Source of the DNA: Clostridiales bacterium Firm_10
GTDB lineage: Bacteria > Bacillota > Clostridia > Christensenellales > Aristaeellaceae
DNA length: 52,133 nucleotides
Direction: 5' to 3'
NCBI GenBank assembly: GCA_001603025.1
Contig: LVAP01000086.1
Location: 1-52,133, forward strand
Shown here: piece by piece, positions 49,974 to 52,133 of the stretch
Layout of the letters: each line of letters starts with the position of its first letter
Position numbering within the stretch: position 1 is the stretch's first letter
Made by a program: the position numbers and the translations under genes
The notes under the pieces: model-generated
Seen by the model: only the letters and a program-made list of their open reading frames with translations
What the model was told of the DNA's origin: nothing
The model's database searches: none

Positions 49974-50405
49974 ATGAATCAGAGCATCGAACTTCTTCGG
50001 GACGTGGTGCGCACGGCCCGGGACGGCGACGAGGGCATTCGCCTGATTATGGACAAGACGGACGATACCGCCTTCCGCGAAGCGCTTTTCAGCGAACAGG
50101 AGCAGTATCAATCAGTGGAACACGACGCCGGCCGGCGGCTGGTGGGCATGGGCAGCAAGGCGGAACCGGAAGGCATCATGGCCCGGGCCGGCATGTGGGC
50201 GGGCATGCAGATGCAGACCATGAACGATCGCAGCACCGCGCATCTGGCCGATCTCCTCATTCAGGGCAGCACCATGGGCGTAACCGAACTCACCCGTTCC
50301 CGGAACGAACATCGCCAGGCCGACGCGGAGAGCCTTGCCCTTTGCGACCGGCTCATCAAGCTCCAGCAGGACGCTATTGAACGGGCGAAGGGATTCCTGG
50401 TCTGA
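49974..50405 (+). CDS. Small all-helical protein of unknown function (ferritin-like bundle candidate)
   Basis: A 143-residue protein, nearly all helical by composition, with heptad-like spacing and no membrane span. Phrases such as LLRDVVRTARDGDEGIRLIMDKTDD and HLADLLIQGSTMGVTEL recall uncharacterised clostridial four-helix proteins. Two EHD/EHR-type pairs are visible, but a di-iron site is not convincing. GGGAGG lies 7 nt before the ATG at 49974. It is divergent from the two-component operon, so it may be a target. The function is unknown. Confidence 0.8.
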   Translation: MNQSIELLRDVVRTARDGDEGIRLIMDKTDDTAFREALFSEQEQYQSVEHDAGRRLVGMGSKAEPEGIMARAGMWAGMQMQTMNDRSTAHLADLLIQGSTMGVTELTRSRNEHRQADAESLALCDRLIKLQQDAIERAKGFLV

Positions 50406-50453
50406 CGCAGACACAGCGCGCCTTCTTTTTACCTCTCCATGTGAAAAAGGCGC

Positions 50454-50482
50454 TTGACAGGGTCCGCCCGGGCAGATAGAAT
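50454..50482 (+). promoter_or_regulatory. Sigma-A promoter of glnS
   Basis: TTGACA (50454-50459), a 17-bp spacer, TAGAAT (50477-50482). The same 11-mer ATGTGAAAAAG flanks it at 50439-50449 and 50490-50500. The leader to the GTG start is about 44 nt, too short for a T-box. Confidence 0.88.
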
Positions 50483-50532
50483 AATATGTATGTGAAAAAG
50501 CATCTGCGGCAGACCTGAAAGGGGATACATAA

Positions 50533-52133
50533 GTGGAGAACAGCGTCGAGAAGAAATCCACCAACTTTATCGAAGAATTCGTCGAAGCCGACCTGGCCAG
50601 CGGCCGCACCGAAACAGTGCATACCCGCTTCCCGCCTGAGCCCAACGGCTATCTGCACATTGGCCACGCCAAGGCCCTGTGCATCGACTTCAGCATCGCC
50701 CGCAAGTACGGCGGCGTGTGCAATCTGCGTTTTGACGACACCAACCCCACCAAGGAGGACACCGAGTTCGTCAACGCCATCCAGGAAGACATCCATTGGC
50801 TGGGATATGACTGGGCCAACCTGTATTACGCCTCGGATTTCTTCCCGCGTCTGTTTGACATTGCCTGCGACATGATCCGCCGCGGCGTGGCCTATGTGGA
50901 CGACCAATCTCCCGAAGAAATGCGCAGGAACCGCGGCACGCTCACCACGCCTGGTGTCAACAGCCCCTGGCGCGACCGCACGCCCGAGGAGAACCTGGAC
51001 CTGTTCATGCGCATGAAGAACGGTGAGTTCCCGGACGGCAGCCGTGTGCTGCGCGCCAAGATCGACATGGCCGCGCCCAACGTGCTGCTGCGCGATCCCA
51101 CGATGTACCGCATCCTGCGCCACCATCATCACCGCACGGGCGACCAGTGGTGCATCTACCCCATGTACGACTTCCAGCACCCCATTCAGGACGCCATCGA
51201 AGGCATCAGCCATTCGCTGTGCTCGCTGGAATACGAAATTCACCGGCCCATCTACGACTGGATGGTGGAACAGGCCGGGTTCACCGAGCATCCGCCGCGC
51301 CAGATCGAGTTTGCCCGGCTGAACATCACAAACACCATCATGTCCAAGCGCTACCTGCGCCGGCTGGTGGAAGAAGGCCATGTGGCCGGGTGGGACGATC
51401 CACGCATGCCCACGCTGGTGGCCATGCGCCGCCGCGGCTATCCCGCCGCCGCCATCCGCGATTTCATCGACCGCGTGGGCGTCGCCAAGGCCGATTCCGA
51501 GGTCGAAGCCGCGTTGCTGGAGCACTGCGTGCGCGAATCGCTGGGCGACATCGCCCCGCGCGCCATGGCTGTGCTGGATCCCGTCAAGGTCACCTTCTGC
51601 AACTGGCCTGAGGATCAGGTGGACGAAATCGTGATGGAGAACCATCCGGACCATCCTGAGATGGGCGCCCGCACGCTGCACTTCGGCAAAACCGCCTTCA
51701 TCGAGCGCGAGGATTTCATGGAGGATCCGCCGAAGAAGTTCTTCCGCCTGGCGCCCGGCCGTGAGGTACGCCTCAAGGGCGCTTACATCATCAAGTGCGA
51801 GGACGTGATGAAGGACGAAGCGGGCAACGTCACCGAGCTGATCTGCTCCGTGGATCTCAGCAGCAAATCCGGCTGCGAAGGCGCGAACCGCAAGGTCAAG
51901 GGCACTCTGCACTGGCTGAGCGCAATCGACGCGAAACCCATCGAGGTGCGCCTGTACGATTCCATCCTGCTGCCCGAAGCGGAAGGCGTGGCCGAGGAAA
52001 CCGAGACTGAGGACGGCGAGGAAGCCGCGCCGGTAGCCAAAGATTTCATCAGCCGCCTCAACCCGGACAGCCTCAAGGTGCTCAATTCGCTGGCCGAGCC
52101 GGTCATCTGCGATGCGGAAAACGGCGCCACCTT
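50533..52133 (+). CDS. glnS: Glutaminyl-tRNA synthetase, 3' end missing
   Basis: The frame is open from GTG 50533 to the window edge, 533 codons without a stop; the family is about 550 residues long. AAAGGGGA lies 7 nt upstream. PPEPNGYLHIGHAKALC has the HIGH motif, IMSKR is the KMSKS-like loop, and RTGDQWCIYPMYDFQHPIQD (as WCIYPMYDF) is diagnostic of GlnRS over GluRS. The anticodon-binding beta-barrel begins around DPVKVTF. It charges tRNA-Gln directly. An acidic run near residue 490 (EETETEDGEE) is an insertion in the barrel. Confidence 0.96.
   Translation, partial: MENSVEKKSTNFIEEFVEADLASGRTETVHTRFPPEPNGYLHIGHAKALCIDFSIARKYGGVCNLRFDDTNPTKEDTEFVNAIQEDIHWLGYDWANLYYASDFFPRLFDIACDMIRRGVAYVDDQSPEEMRRNRGTLTTPGVNSPWRDRTPEENLDLFMRMKNGEFPDGSRVLRAKIDMAAPNVLLRDPTMYRILRHHHHRTGDQWCIYPMYDFQHPIQDAIEGISHSLCSLEYEIHRPIYDWMVEQAGFTEHPPRQIEFARLNITNTIMSKRYLRRLVEEGHVAGWDDPRMPTLVAMRRRGYPAAAIRDFIDRVGVAKADSEVEAALLEHCVRESLGDIAPRAMAVLDPVKVTFCNWPEDQVDEIVMENHPDHPEMGARTLHFGKTAFIEREDFMEDPPKKFFRLAPGREVRLKGAYIIKCEDVMKDEAGNVTELICSVDLSSKSGCEGANRKVKGTLHWLSAIDAKPIEVRLYDSILLPEAEGVAEETETEDGEEAAPVAKDFISRLNPDSLKVLNSLAEPVICDAENGAT

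Noticed and set aside
50483-50532. T-box leader for glnS
   Set aside because: Only about 44 nt separate the predicted start of transcription from the GTG, too short for a T-box, and no terminator-antiterminator pair is visible.
1-52133. tRNA, rRNA, CRISPR, IS or phage genes
   Set aside because: None was recognised by eye. No transposase or integrase motif and no array of short repeats was seen. A tRNA scan could still find one that I missed.

Overview
The window looks like chromosomal DNA of an anaerobic, endospore-forming member of the Bacillota (class Clostridia) with high GC, roughly 60% by eye. The grounds are a gerA-type spore germination operon, a trimeric [FeFe] hydrogenase, an Etf-linked 2-hydroxyacid dehydrogenase, 2-hydroxyacyl-CoA dehydratase activase proteins, strong AGGAGG ribosome binding sites and sigma-A-like promoters. 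Both solute-binding proteins have plain signal peptides without a lipobox. The family assignment (perhaps Christensenellales-like) is a guess. I saw no rRNA, tRNA, CRISPR array, insertion sequence or phage gene.

Layout: 1-1291 (minus) is a truncated beta-helix protein. 1483-3070 holds two tandem paralogous esterases. 3297-5699 is a polar amino acid ABC transporter with a promoter, a perfect leader dyad and a hairpin after the binding protein. 5780-7036 (minus) is an aminotransferase. 7105-10492 is an FAD oxidase-EtfB-EtfA operon, followed by a frameshifted GNAT gene. 11194-15397 is a CoA-dehydratase activase system split into two genes. 15387-19019 (minus) is gerA-gerB-gerC, with a possible sigma-G promoter. 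19172-19909 is an UlaG-like metallo-hydrolase.

The most interesting part is 19986-28456. Nine of its ten genes surround or build hydrogen metabolism. A DRTGG-like protein, an RsbW-like ATPase, a sensor-type [FeFe]-hydrogenase-like protein lacking the proton-transfer cysteine, a second DRTGG-like protein and a PHP phosphoesterase come first. Then, behind a second promoter, come HydC (NuoE-like), another GHKL ATPase, a small thioredoxin-like ferredoxin, HydB and HydA. The catalytic HydABC enzyme is expected to couple NADH and ferredoxin oxidation to H2 formation. The upstream genes look like an H2 or redox signalling module. A 9-mer, AATTCATAT, recurs in both promoter regions.

28584-36097 holds a glycerophosphodiesterase with a GHL10-type glycosidase-like protein (minus), an orphan alpha-oxoamine synthase, a malic enzyme with a 2HCT-family malate/citrate transporter, and a stand-alone B12-dependent methionine synthase activation-domain protein. 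36100-45851 (all minus) reads as a cell-wall sugar recovery locus: GH3 glycosidase, oligosaccharide ABC transporter, AraC regulator, then a serine hydrolase, AnmK and an SGNH hydrolase. 46038-52133 carries a 46-codon ORF with a D-cysteine desulfhydrase-like enzyme, a two-component system (minus), a small helical protein and the 5' part of glnS, which runs off the window.
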